NCBI GenBank assembly: GCA_031761405.1
Contig: JASEVX010000007.1
Span: 44,160,411 to 44,224,410, forward strand
DNA: 64,000 bases
Direction of reading: 5' to 3'
Origin: Serripes groenlandicus
Lineage: Eukaryota; Mollusca; Bivalvia; Cardiida; Cardiidae
Below, one piece after another: positions 20,960-33,000 of this stretch (position 1 is its first letter; every line of letters begins with the position of its first letter). A program made the position numbers and the translations under genes. The notes under the pieces were generated by a model, which worked only from the letters and a program-made list of their open reading frames with translations, searched no databases and was not told where the DNA came from.

Positions 20960-23275
20960 GTATGTAGAAGACAGTTGACGTCTCTCCAATCAGGGATGGT
21001 ATCGATGCACCATTTCTACGTATGTAGAAGAAAGTTGACGTCTTTACATTTATGGATGGTATAGATGCACTATCTACACGTATGTAGAAGACAGTTGACG
21101 TCTTTCCATTCAGGGACGGTATATATGCACCATCTCTTCACACGTAGAATACAGTTGACGTCTTTCCATTCGGGGGTGGTATAGATGCACCATCTCTCTG
21201 TATGTAGAAGATAGTTGACGTCTTACCTTTCAGGGATGGTATTGATGCACCATTTCTACGTATGTAGAAGATAGTTGACGTCTTACCTTTCAGGGATGGT
21301 ATCGATGCACCATTTCTACGTATGTAGAAGCGGTTGACGTCTTACCTTTCAGGGATGGTATCGATGCACCATTTCTACGCATGTAGAAGACAGTTGACGT
21401 CTTACCTTTCAGGGATGGTATCGAAGCACCATTTCTACGTATGTAGAAGACAGTTGACGTCTTACCTTTCAGGGATGGTATCGATGCACCATTTCTACGT
21501 ATGTAGAAGATAGTTGACGTCTTACCTTTCCGGGGTGGTATCGATGCACCATCTCTCTGTATGTAGAAGACAGTTGACGTCTTTCCATTCAGGGACGGTA
21601 TATATGCACCATCTCTTCACACGTAGAATACAGTTGACGTCTTTCCATTCCGGGGTGGTATAGATGCACCATCTCTCTGTATGTAGAAGATAGTTGACGT
21701 CTTACCTTTCAGGGATGGTATCGATGCACCATTTCTACGTATGTAGAAGATAGTTGACGTCTTACCTTTCAGGGATGGTATCGATGCACCATTTCTACGT
21801 ATGTAGAAGACAGTTGACGTCTTACCTTTCAGGGATGGTATCGATGCACCATTTCTACGTATGTAGAAGACAGTTGACGTCTTACCTTTCAGGGATGGTA
21901 TCGATGCACCATTTCTACGTATGTAGAAGACAGTTGACGTCTTACCTTTCAGGGATGGTATCGATGCACCATTTCTATGTATGTAGAAGACAGTTGACGT
22001 ATTTCCGTTCCGGGGTGATATCGATGCACAATCTATACGTATGTAGAAGACAGTTGACGTCTTTCCATTCAGGGATGGTATCGATGCACCATCCCTTCAC
22101 TCGTAGAAGACGGTTGACCTCTTTCCGTTCAGGGATGGTATCGATGCACCATCTCTACGTATGTTGAAGACAAATGACGTCTTTCCATTCAGGGATGGAA
22201 TCGATGCACCATGTCTACGTATGTAGAAGACAGTTGACGTCTTTCCATTCATGGATGGTATCGATGCACCATCTCTACGTATGTAGGAGACAGTTGACGT
22301 CTTTTCATTCAGAGATGGTATATTTGCACAATCTCTACGTACGTAAAAGACAGCTGACCTCTTTCCATCCTGGGATGATATAGATGTACCATTTCTCCGT
22401 ATATATTAGACAAATGACGTCTTTCCGTTGTTCATGGATGGTACAGATGCACCATATCTTCGTATATAGAAGACAGTTGACGCCTTTCATTCAGGGATGA
22501 TATCAATGCACCATCTCTTCGTATGTATAAAACAGTTGACGTCTGTTCATTCAGGGATGGTATCTATGCACCATCTCTTTACACGTAGAAGACAGTTGAC
22601 GTCTTTCCATTCAGGGATGGTATAGATGCACCATATTTTCGTACGTAAAAGATAGTTGACGTCTTTCCATTCAGGGATGGTATAGATGCACAATATCTTC
22701 GTACGTAGAAGACAGTTGACGTCTTTCCATTCAGGGATGGTATAGATGCACCATATTTTCGTACGTAGAAGACAGCTGACGTCTTTCCATTCAGGGATAG
22801 TATCGATGCACCATCTCTCCGTATGTAGAAGACAGTTGACGTCTTTCCATTCAGGGATGGTAAAGATGCACCATATCTTGGTACGTAGAAGACAGTTGAC
22901 GTCTTTCCATTCAGGGATGGTATAGATGCACAATATTTTCGTACGTCGAAGACGGTTGACGTCTTTCCATTCAGGGATGGTATATATGCACCATATATTC
23001 GTACGTAGAAGACGGTTGACGTCTTTCCATTCAGGGATGGTATATATGCACCATATATTCGTACGTAGAAGACAGCTGACGTCTTTCCATTCAGGGATGG
23101 TATAGATGCACCGTATCTTCGTAAGTATAAGACAATTGACGTCTTTCCATTTAGGGATAGTATCGATGCACCATCTATCCGTGTGTAGAAGACGGTTGAC
23201 GTATTTCCATTCAGAGATGGTATAGATGCACCATCTCTCCGTATGTAAAAGACAGTTGACGTCTTTGTATCCGGT
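20960..23275. repeat. 60-bp minisatellite
   Basis: About 38 units of 'agttgacgtctttccattca' + 'gggatggtatagatgcaccatctctacgtatgtagaagac'. Because 60 is a multiple of three, frames stay open for over 120 codons on both strands; these are not genes. Every unit has a TGACGTC core. Confidence 0.95.
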
Positions 23276-23401
23276 CGACTTTAGGAAACATCGTGACAGT
23301 TTTAAGAAATTGTTTATATATGTATTTTAGAAAATATATATTTACATGAATATATCTGGGCTTTCTTTTTTGTAAAATTTGTAATACGCAAAATACTATT
23401 T

Positions 23402-23607
23402 AAAGTATCGACCTGGATCAGTCTAAGCATGCCGCGCAGGCTAATCCGGAAAGACACTTTTCGCCTCCTGTGGATTTTCTACTTCCGATATCTATCTCCC
23501 TGAGACGGAATGTGTCGGCCCGGATTAGCCTGCGCGGACTGCACAGCCTAATCTGGGTTGATACAATACGCAGATACCATAATGTTGGTTTTCTCGCGGG
23601 ACGGCTC
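23402..23607. mobile_element. MITE family B, left end missing
   Basis: Right terminus 'ggttttctcgcgggacggct'; body 'gacacttttcgcctcctgtg' and 'cggaatgtgtcggcccggat'. Left inverted repeat absent. Confidence 0.7.
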
Positions 23608-23639
23608 ATTTGTTTTTTAAGAGACTTGTTTTATTATAA

Positions 23640-23835
23640 TATTGTTTGATTAGAGTTTAACGCCATTTTCAACTGTATTTCAGTTATATCACGGCGGCCA
23701 GCTCGCCTAACGTTCGGTTCCTGGCATTCTCCCACCAGTACTACACACACCATTCATCTCAGACAACAGGCTACTTTCCCGAAAAAACTGTCCTGCCAAG
23801 ACGGGATTCGAACTCATCACCCCTTCATTGATAAC
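23640..23835 (-). mobile_element. SINE family S1, minus strand
   Basis: 'agagtttaacgccattttca', 'atatcacggcggccagctcg' and a tRNA-like head whose complement reads 'gatgagttcgaatcccgtct'. It lies just downstream of the DNase stop codon, possibly in the 3' UTR or beyond. Confidence 0.7.
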
Positions 23836-23956
23836 CCTCTTCTGCTAGATAGGGATCTTCATTGGTCTGTATCAGGAAAATGATATTTGATGAATGAAGA
23901 AAACATCCGGATTAAAACCAAAACGAATTTAGTAAGAAAGTAACGACAATGGAGTA

Positions 23957-24004
23957 TCAATATATTTCCAGTTCTATTGGATAATGGTCACTGACTGCCA
24001 GCAT
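23957..24004 (-). CDS. DNase I-like exon 8 with stop codon
   Basis: 48 nt, acceptor 'tgtatttcag'. Encodes MLAVSDHYPIELEIY then TGA. SDHYP contains H287, the second catalytic histidine of the family. No clear poly(A) signal could be fixed; TTTATT on the plus strand near 23630 is a candidate. Confidence 0.9.
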   Translation of the reverse strand: MLAVSDHYPIELEIY

Positions 24005-27000
24005 CTGAAATACAGAAAACGAAACGCTTAATACACATGGTGCCAAAATAAAACGCTCGTGTCTGAGAAATTCAATTGTTATATATTAGTCGAAATTCAG
24101 ATTTATTTATTCATAATTTATTGACTTATTCGCGCACCAACCCTAACATTTATTCATTCACGCTCACACTTACATAATCTGCACTCGGTGATACGATTCT
24201 CTTGAGTACCCACGACATAGGGTTTACGGGGTTAAATAAGGATTTTAGAACATGCTAAACGCCCCTCATCTGGTTGAAAGTGTATACATGTATGAGCCGT
24301 CCCACGTGATTGATTGATTGATTGATTGAGGTTTAACGCCGTTTTTAACAATTTCTCAGTAATATCACGGCGGCCAGTTCACCTACTCATGTGTTTCCTG
24401 GTTTTCTCACACCAGTACTCCACACAACAATCTTCCCAAGCAACTGGCTGCCTTTCCACATAGACTTAGCCCATTGGTAGAAGACGAATGACGCATGTCG
24501 CAATGACTTTTGTCAAACGTCGGAAAGAAAATTGGCCGAGCCAGGATTCAAACTCACAACCCCTGGATTAACAGCCCGCTGAGCTACCGGGACTCGATCC
24601 GTCCCACGAGAAAACCAACAGTGTGGAATCTGCGTAAAGTATCGACCCGGATCAGCCTAAGCAATGCCGCGCAGGCTAACCAGGACAGACACTTTTCGCC
24701 TCCTGTGGATTTTCTGTTTCGGGAATCATAACTCTATACCCCTATCAACCTGAGACGAAATGTGTCGGCCCGAATTAGCCTTCTTCCAAAACATATTATC
24801 ATTTGTTTCCAATCGAACTGTTTGTAAATACTAAATTATCTAATTCCTGTTGTATTGAATATATATATTCATGCACATCGTATCTTTATAAATGTGTATA
24901 CTTCGATAATGTACTTTGTACATGCCTTTACAGAGCTCTAGTCACGGGAGTATTTCTCTTATTCTAACATTATTATTTGACACTTAAACCCTCTGTTGTA
25001 GATACTCAAAACAGTCGTCCTACTTACATGGGGTTTTTCGTTAAGCTTTCACACAAATAGACGCTTTCTGACACCTCTGCATCAGTCGACTTTTAAATCA
25101 TTTTGGATAAAAGAATGAATTGCTCATGATGAGCAATTTCTCCATTTGCCACAATGATTTCAACTCTATCTCATTATTATACTATCATTCATAGAGATTT
25201 TCTATTTTTTGGACTTTCATTGTCTTCCGCAGCAGATTTATTGTATGTGGGAAAGTGTTAGGTAATAAGAGAGGTATAGGGAAAATACCAGTTTACCGCC
25301 CTCTCATATAGTCCTCTGTCTTTAACTCTTTCGGTCGAGTGGTTAGCGTCGCGGATTTCGAAACCGGGTGTCCCGGGTTCGATCCCCAGTCGCGGCACTA
25401 CGGTCATGGTGGAGTGCCCTTGGGCAAGACACATTTTCTAGCCTAGTACTGGTTTGTTTACCCAGGGATCATGAATAATTAAATTTAATTGCGCGCTAAA
25501 TGACCTTAGCTGTCGATGCGCCATAAAACAATATACATTCATTCTTTAACTCTTTCACCGCCGAATTTCACAAAATCGATTCTTTCATGTTGAAAATTGG
25601 ACCACTCCATTCTTCGTCCAATAGGAAATTTGGTAAAATTTAATGTTTAAGTGGCAAACAATGCAGATTTCAGGAGAGGCAGCTCGTTACGAGCTGTCTC
25701 ACCTGAATCTGCATTGTTTGCAAAAGCCCTCAATTGCCTTTGGAAGCGAAAGGGTTAATGTAATTGCAAATGTTCTTCTTCTCCTTTACTATCAATTGTA
25801 AATTGTAAATTGCGTCATCTTCTGCAAACGCATCATATGCGGATTTTTTTCCCCAAATGATGGGATATAACGATAACATATAAAATGTACTTACCTGATC
25901 GTTGGTAAGCCGAAAATCGTCTTCGTATCTATATATATCTTCGCTCCCCGGTATTATATTAGGTCGAATGTTCGAGCCTGCGATCACGAACCTGTATCAA
26001 TATTTGTAAAAATAAAATGTTGTTTGAATGGTATTTAACGTTACTTTCAACACTATTTCAGTTATATCATCGCTTTTCCTGGCTTTAATTGACTTTGTGG
26101 GTCAAATACCATCAACCCCTTACATAGCGCTATAAGTAATACTCTTTAAATACTTAAACGCATATTTCATAATTGTTGTTTCCATAATATTTTGTAAAAC
26201 ATGAATGGTGGAATGTATTTAGTGGATTACTAATTTGACATTAATAGTTAAATGATGAAATATGCTTTTAAGTATGTAAGTATTCCTTAGCGCTAAGTAA
26301 AGTTGGTAAGGAGTGGACCCTGATAAGACAAATCATATTCATACCTGTCATAAGCACATACTGAGTTTCCGGTCGTGGTATCAACATCAAAACCCAGCGG
26401 CCAAAAAAAGAAGTCCTCGTTGTAAATGGGCAATAGTGCAAGGTCCTTCTCCGAGGCATACGTGCATGCTGCGTTCAGGTCTCCCATTATAATTACATCC
26501 TATGTAAAAGATATAGCCAGACAAATACTGCAACATTTTGGAAAAGCGTCATTTGTTCTTGGATGAGTTATAATAAATTGTATAATAATTGAGCCGTCCC
26601 GCGAGAAAACCGACAGTATGACCTCTGCGTAATGTATCGACCCAGATCAGCCTGCGCACTCCGCGCAGACTGATCCGGATCGACACATTCCGTCTCAGGC
26701 GGATACGGGTATAGGGTTATGATTCCTGGAACATAAAATCCACAGGAGGCGAAAAGTGGCTACCCGGGTAAGCCTGCGCTGCATGATTATGCTGATCCGG
26801 GTCGATACTTAACGCAGAGCCAACAATGAGATTTTTCTCGCGGGACGGCTCATATTATAATAAGCATAGTATGTTACTTCCTTATGTTATATTAGACGAA
26901 GCTATGAAAAAGCATAATTTCTTCTTGGGTGAGTTCAAATAATTCCGTATATGATTGTTATCATTGTATGTACGGAACTAATTTATCATGTTTTAATTTA

Positions 27001-30000
27001 TGATTAATTTTCAACCTTAAATATATATATATTGATGTAAAAGTGTGTGTATGCATACATTTGTATTATTTGCATGTTTTTATTGTTTTAAAATGGCTAA
27101 TTGTCGAATGCAAATAACATTCAATTTAGTTGAGTTACAAAAGAAGAAATAAACAACGACGTAGAAAAGTATTGGCGACCAGCAAAGATACAGATCAGTC
27201 TACATCTAAAGGATTTTAGAAGATGAATGAAAAATGCCCCTTATCTAGAGGTCTTCCGTTACCTTGAATTACCCCAAAATCGCCAGACGCGGCTCTTTTG
27301 TATCTGAACCCTTTCCCTCATATAGACGCTTTCTGACGCCTCTGCAGCAGACGGCATTTTGAAAACATAGTGACAAAAGTAGAAATTGCTCAAAACAAAA
27401 TTTCTCCTTTTGTCACAATGTTTTCCACTTTTAGTCATAGATTATCCATTCAATTATAGAGATTTTCTATTTTTTTACAAAATATGTTCAAAGTCGTCTG
27501 CTGCAGAATTGTCGTATGAGGGAAAGGGTTAACCTTTTCCCACATACAACAAATCTGCATCAGACGATTTGGAAAACATCTTTTCAAAGTATGTTAACCC
27601 TTTCCCTCATACGACAATTCTGCAGCAGACGACTTTGAAGATATTTTGGCAAAACATAGAAAAATCAGCAGAATGTCGTATGAGGGAAAGGGTTAATTCA
27701 ACCCATCATCTGGGTAAATAACCAGAAGGCATACTACCGGTACATTTATCATGGTACAGGTATTTAATCAGTCTTCATACCAAAAACAGCATTGCAGAGC
27801 GCCACGCAGGAAAACTACGACTTCATTTCTAAAGTAGTTGGTATGACAAGCCCCGGGATCGAACCCGGGTCTCACACTCACGATGTAATCGCTGTTACCA
27901 CATCACCGCTGAGTGGTATATTGCCCTCAGACTTCTTACTCCTACACTATTGGATTAACCCCTTTCCCACAAACAACAAATCTGCAGCAGACGACTTGAA
28001 AAACATCAAAGCAAAATTATAAAACGCATAGTCCACAATGTTGGTTTTCTCGCGGGACGGCTCATATTATAATAAGCATAGTATGTTACTTCCTTATGTT
28101 ATGACTTAAATTAGATGAAGCTATGGAAAAGAATAATTTCTTCTTGGGTGAGTTCAAATAATTCCGTATATGATTGTTATCATTGTATGTACGGAACTAA
28201 TTTATCATGTTTAACTTATGCTTAATTTCCAACCTTAAATCTAAATATATATATATATATTGATGTAAAGGTATTTGTATGCATACATTTGTCATATTTG
28301 CATGTTTGTATTGTTAATGGCTAATTGCCGAATGCAAATAACATTCAATTTAGTTGGGTTACAAAAGAAGAAATAAACAAAGACGCAGAAAAGGAATGCC
28401 GACCAGCAAAGATACAGATCAGACTACGTATACGTGCTGTCTGATCAGTATTTTAGCCGTTCGCTTTCCTGCGATTCGAACATTCTTTGAGCTTCTTGTG
28501 GAAATGTAACAGCCCACGACAAGACGGTAGAAGTAATCAATCTGATGTGAATCGCTATATTGGGTTTCGATCCTTGACATGGATTCTCAGGCATGGTATT
28601 GTCCACACGTGTACTGGTAACGTTAAGGGTTAGTGTTCTCTGAGTACCGGTCAATTGGTGTTTTACGTCGCTTCAGTGATATTTATGTTAACCCTTTCCC
28701 TCTCATAGACGCTTTCTGACGCCTCTGCAGCAGACGGATTTTTGAAAACATAGTGACAAAAGAAGAAATTGCTCAAAACGAGCAATTTCTCCTTTTGACA
28801 CAATGTTTTCCACTTTTAGTCATAGATTATCCATTTAATTATAGAGATTTTCTATTTTTTGACAAAATATGTTCAAAGTCGTCTGCTGCAGAATTGTCGT
28901 ATGAGGGAAAGGGTTAACCTTTTTCCACATACAACAAATCTGCATCAGACGATTTGGAAAACATCTTTTCAAAGTATGTTAACCCTTTCCCTCATACGAC
29001 AATTCTGCAGCAGACGACTTTGAAGATATTTTGGCAAAACATAGAAAATCAGCAAAATGTCGTATGAGGGAAAGGGTTAATTCAAACCATCATTTGGATA
29101 AATAACCAGAAGACATACTACCGGTACATTTATCATGGTACAGGTATTTCATCAGTCTTCATACCAAAAACAGCATTGCAGAGCGCCACGCAGGAAAACC
29201 ACGACTTAATTTCTAACGTATTTGGTATGACCAGCCCCGGGATCGAACCCGGGTCTCCCACTCACGATGTAATCGCTGTTACCACATCACCGCTGAGTGG
29301 TATATTGCCCTCATACTTCTTACTCCTACACTATTGGATTAACCCCTTTCCCACAAACAACAAATCTGCAGCAGACGACTTTAAAAACATCAAAGCAAAA
29401 TTATAAAAAACATTATTTAAATGAAAATATTTCTATTGAAAAATGTTAAAAATAATGTGGCAGAAGGAGAAGTTGTCATCATGAACAATAACTCCTTTTG
29501 TCACATTTTTTTCTGTAGAGGTATCAGAAAGCGCCTTTATGTGGGAAAAGGTTCAAGGATAAGATCTGATTATGTGAGGAGTCTTTCCAACCACTTCAAG
29601 TGTAATTATCTCTGCAACCAAGCAACTCACTGAATATTTCCGTGTCTGTTTCGTTTATCATAGCAACCAATTTAAACTATTAGTTATCTCGTCTGGTCAC
29701 GAGATTTCCTCGAGGGTCCAGTGGTTTCTATGATCGTGATTAGGGATTTATCATGAATTATGGGGTGAAAATGTCGATGGCCTAATATGTAATCATATGA
29801 AATACCCCTGATCCTGCTTATCTTCTGCAACTGATAGATATAGCATCCCTTCTCGGATACATGCGCTCTCTGACGCCTCTGCAGCAGACGTTTTTCAAAA
29901 ACATTTTAACAAAAGGAGAAAATGTTCACAATTAGCATTTTTGTCTTTTGCCACAATGTTTTCAATTCTTTTTAATAATTATAATTTCATTTAAAGGTAT

Positions 30001-33000
30001 TTTCTTCATTTGTGCAAAGATGTTTTCAAAGTAGTCTGCTGCAGATTTGTTGTTTGTCGGATAGGATTGTTTAGTCATTTAACATTTCACATAGTGGGTA
30101 CGTTTTATCCAAGGGTTTCACTAGTATTGTTAAGCACACTGTGCGTAGCAGGAAAGTAAAATGACGCTTTCTGACGCCCGTGCAGCAGACGACTTTTGAA
30201 AACATTGTGGCAATGAGCATTTTTTTCTTTTTCTTCAATGTTTTTCCCTTTATTCAATAATTATACTTTCACTTACAGGGATTTTTCACATAATTATGTC
30301 CTGATATGTTCAAAGTCGTCTGTTGTATATTTGTTGTAATTTGGAAAAGTTAAATAAAAAAAAAATCTTCACGAACCTTCCTATAAGACGTAGCGTAAAC
30401 ACTGGTGACCCAGACCCCAAGCGGTACACGCAGCATGACTTTAGTTATACATGTTTATTAAAATGGGCGTAATAATGCGCAATCAAAGTAAAGACACGGG
30501 CATTTCTTCGAGAACGATGATTGTGACGGTGGCGTTAATCTGTCTACATTATATAGTAACGAATATACAGGAACTGCAGCTAACTGACACTATTGTTTCG
30601 TATTTGTTGCAAGTGAGAGATGAGAAGCTCTGTTTTCTTATATTTAAATGTTCGTTATAAATCTCAGAAGGGTTGAAGCCTGATATCAGCAATTCGGTGA
30701 AGGAGCTATGTCAGCCTACGAAGGGGCTAATGTCCGCCTACAGAGTTGGTACTCTTCGGACGTGAAGGGGCTTATGTCATCGAAAGCAATCTTTAACTAA
30801 AGGGATAATGTCCAAAGGGGATTATGTCCGCCATTCGCCTTTTTAAGCCTTACATCTATAATATATCCTTGAATTAATGTTCCCTAATGGTCGGTGAGTA
30901 TAGTCAACATAGTAAGAATATTTATTAATTAAATTCAAAGTTTTGGATTCTACAACTGTATATGTTAATATTATAGTAAAGCAAACAGAACTTACGGCAG
31001 CAGACGGCCATACACGTCTGACGTCATCATACACGTCAATGAGAGCGTCGATCTCTGCAACTGCGTCAGTTGGTTTAACATGGACGCCAATTACTGAAAA
31101 CCGCCAACCGGAACCTAAGCAAGGGAAACAACTCTCGATTACTTCATAGAATATGTCACTTGTTTGTTATCCTCTTTTCTCATAGAATGATGTTCTTGTT
31201 GACTCCATTTAAGCGGTGCTGCAGTAAACCAACATCGGGACATGTCTGACAAATGTAGATCCAGATCAGCTTGGCTTGTGCATCCGCAAAACTCTATTGG
31301 CCTAGAGACTTGGATGTTTTCAAAGTCGTCTACTGCGTAGATGTTGTATGTGCGAATTAGATAAAAGTGCTCCATTTGATCCACACAGGACGGTTCAAAA
31401 ACCCGCGTGGTGTCTTACTAAGCCAACATTAACCGGTTTGAACTGATAAAAGATATATATTGACAGAGGAATGTAAACAAGTACAGCCAATCAATCTGTT
31501 CTGTTTAAAGCAAAGAACATTTTCTTCTCGAGAGATAACCATTTATCACATTTATCACATTATCAAGTTGACAACACTTTAAAACCTGGTCAATGGACAC
31601 ATTTTAAAATTAAGTCGCAATTTTCTCTTGTTCGATTATAAATAACAACAACGGCAAATAAATCAAGATTTAGGTCAAAGGGAAGTAAATCGGATCGGCT
31701 TGCCGGGCAGACAAATTCGTACAGGGAGTTTCAGATGAATATATAAGACTGAGGTTGTCTCCCATTTGACAATAATGATTTTGTTGAAAGTTGAAAGTGA
31801 TTTTTATAAAGTTGAATAACCTCTGATTGATTTATAACCAAAATAGTGTTTGCTTTTAGCTATATTGACACTCTAATAGCCATTTTCAGAACATGCTGTA
31901 TTTTCTGAAATTGAAAGTAAAATTCAGTGCGGGATAAGGGTCATCTTTGATTTGACCTCATAACTCTGTCAAAAAACGGTGAATATGTTATTTATTTTTT
32001 TTTTTTTTTTTTTTTTTTTGTAGTTCTAAGAATGTAATTTAATATAGGTATGGTCATATTAACGAACCATAACCCATAAAACTATAATGGTCGCCTATGG
32101 AAAATGAATTCCTTCCCTTTGACCAAGAACTAGAACATTCGATACAGTAACGTTTTTGGCAATAACATCGTCTAATAATGCATCGTGATCATGATCAAAT
32201 TAGAACAGCATGTTGGTCATACCTCCAGCCGGTTCAAACTGGGCACAATACGGTTCTCTCTCAAATACGTCCCCCTGATCTACATACTGGTGAGTACTGA
32301 TTAGCGACAGTCTGTCATACCTAGATAACATTGTAATGAACATTGAATAACGATAGTCTGTCATACCTAGATAACATTGTAATGAACATTGAATAACGAT
32401 AGTCTGTCATACCTAAATAACATTGTAATGAACATTAAATAACGATATTCTGTCATACATAGATAACATTGTAATGCACATTGAATAACGACAGTCTGTC
32501 ATACATAGATAACATTGTAATGAACATTGAATAACGACAGTCTGTCATACATAGATAACATCGTAATGAACATTGAATAACGATAGTCTGTCATACATAG
32601 ATAACATTGTAATGAACACTGAATAACGATAGTCTGTCATACATAGATAACATTGTAATGAACACTGAATAACGATAGTCTGTCATACCTAAATAACATT
32701 GTACTGTACCCGGGAATGTCAGACTATAGTGAACATTGGTTAACGACGGTTTGTCATACATAGATAACATCGTAATGAACATTGAATAACGACAGTCTGT
32801 CATACATAGATAACATTGTAATGAACATTGAATAACGATAGTCTGTCATACATAGATAACATTGTAATGAACATTGAATAACGACAGTCTGTCATACATA
32901 GATAACATCGTAATGAACATTGAATAACGACAGTCTGTCATACATAGATAACATTGTAATGAACACTGAATAACGATAGTCTGTCATATATAGATAACAT

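Larger units (their letters stand above)
26834..28025 (+). repeat. Intronic segmental duplication, unit 1
   Basis: Head-to-tail with 28033-29410. The left breakpoint lies inside a family B MITE end ('cgcgggacggctcatattat' in both units). Confidence 0.85.
28033..29410 (+). repeat. Intronic segmental duplication, unit 2
   Basis: Matches 26834-28025 in order: MITE B end, 'agcatagtatgttacttcct', 'ttcttcttgggtgagttcaa', family A MITEs, tRNA-like SINE, 'ttggattaacccctttccca'. The two units differ in a middle block (28400-28680 against 27180-27305) and by many point changes. Confidence 0.85.

Noticed and set aside
21754..22933. Frames of 128-137 codons with repeated peptides
   Set aside because: Artefact of a 60-bp unit divisible by three; both strands are open alike.
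25333..25410. Functional tRNA gene
   Set aside because: A and B boxes are present, but it continues into a SINE body and tail; acceptor stem pairing is not evident. The same applies to 19035-19110, 27850-27925 and 29226-29305.
32208..32278. Exon 4 starting at the CAG at 32278 or at the CAG near 32300
   Set aside because: These acceptors give a stop codon or a protein shorter than the family by about ten residues. The acceptor at 32321 restores phase and the missing strand (YDRLSLISTHQY).
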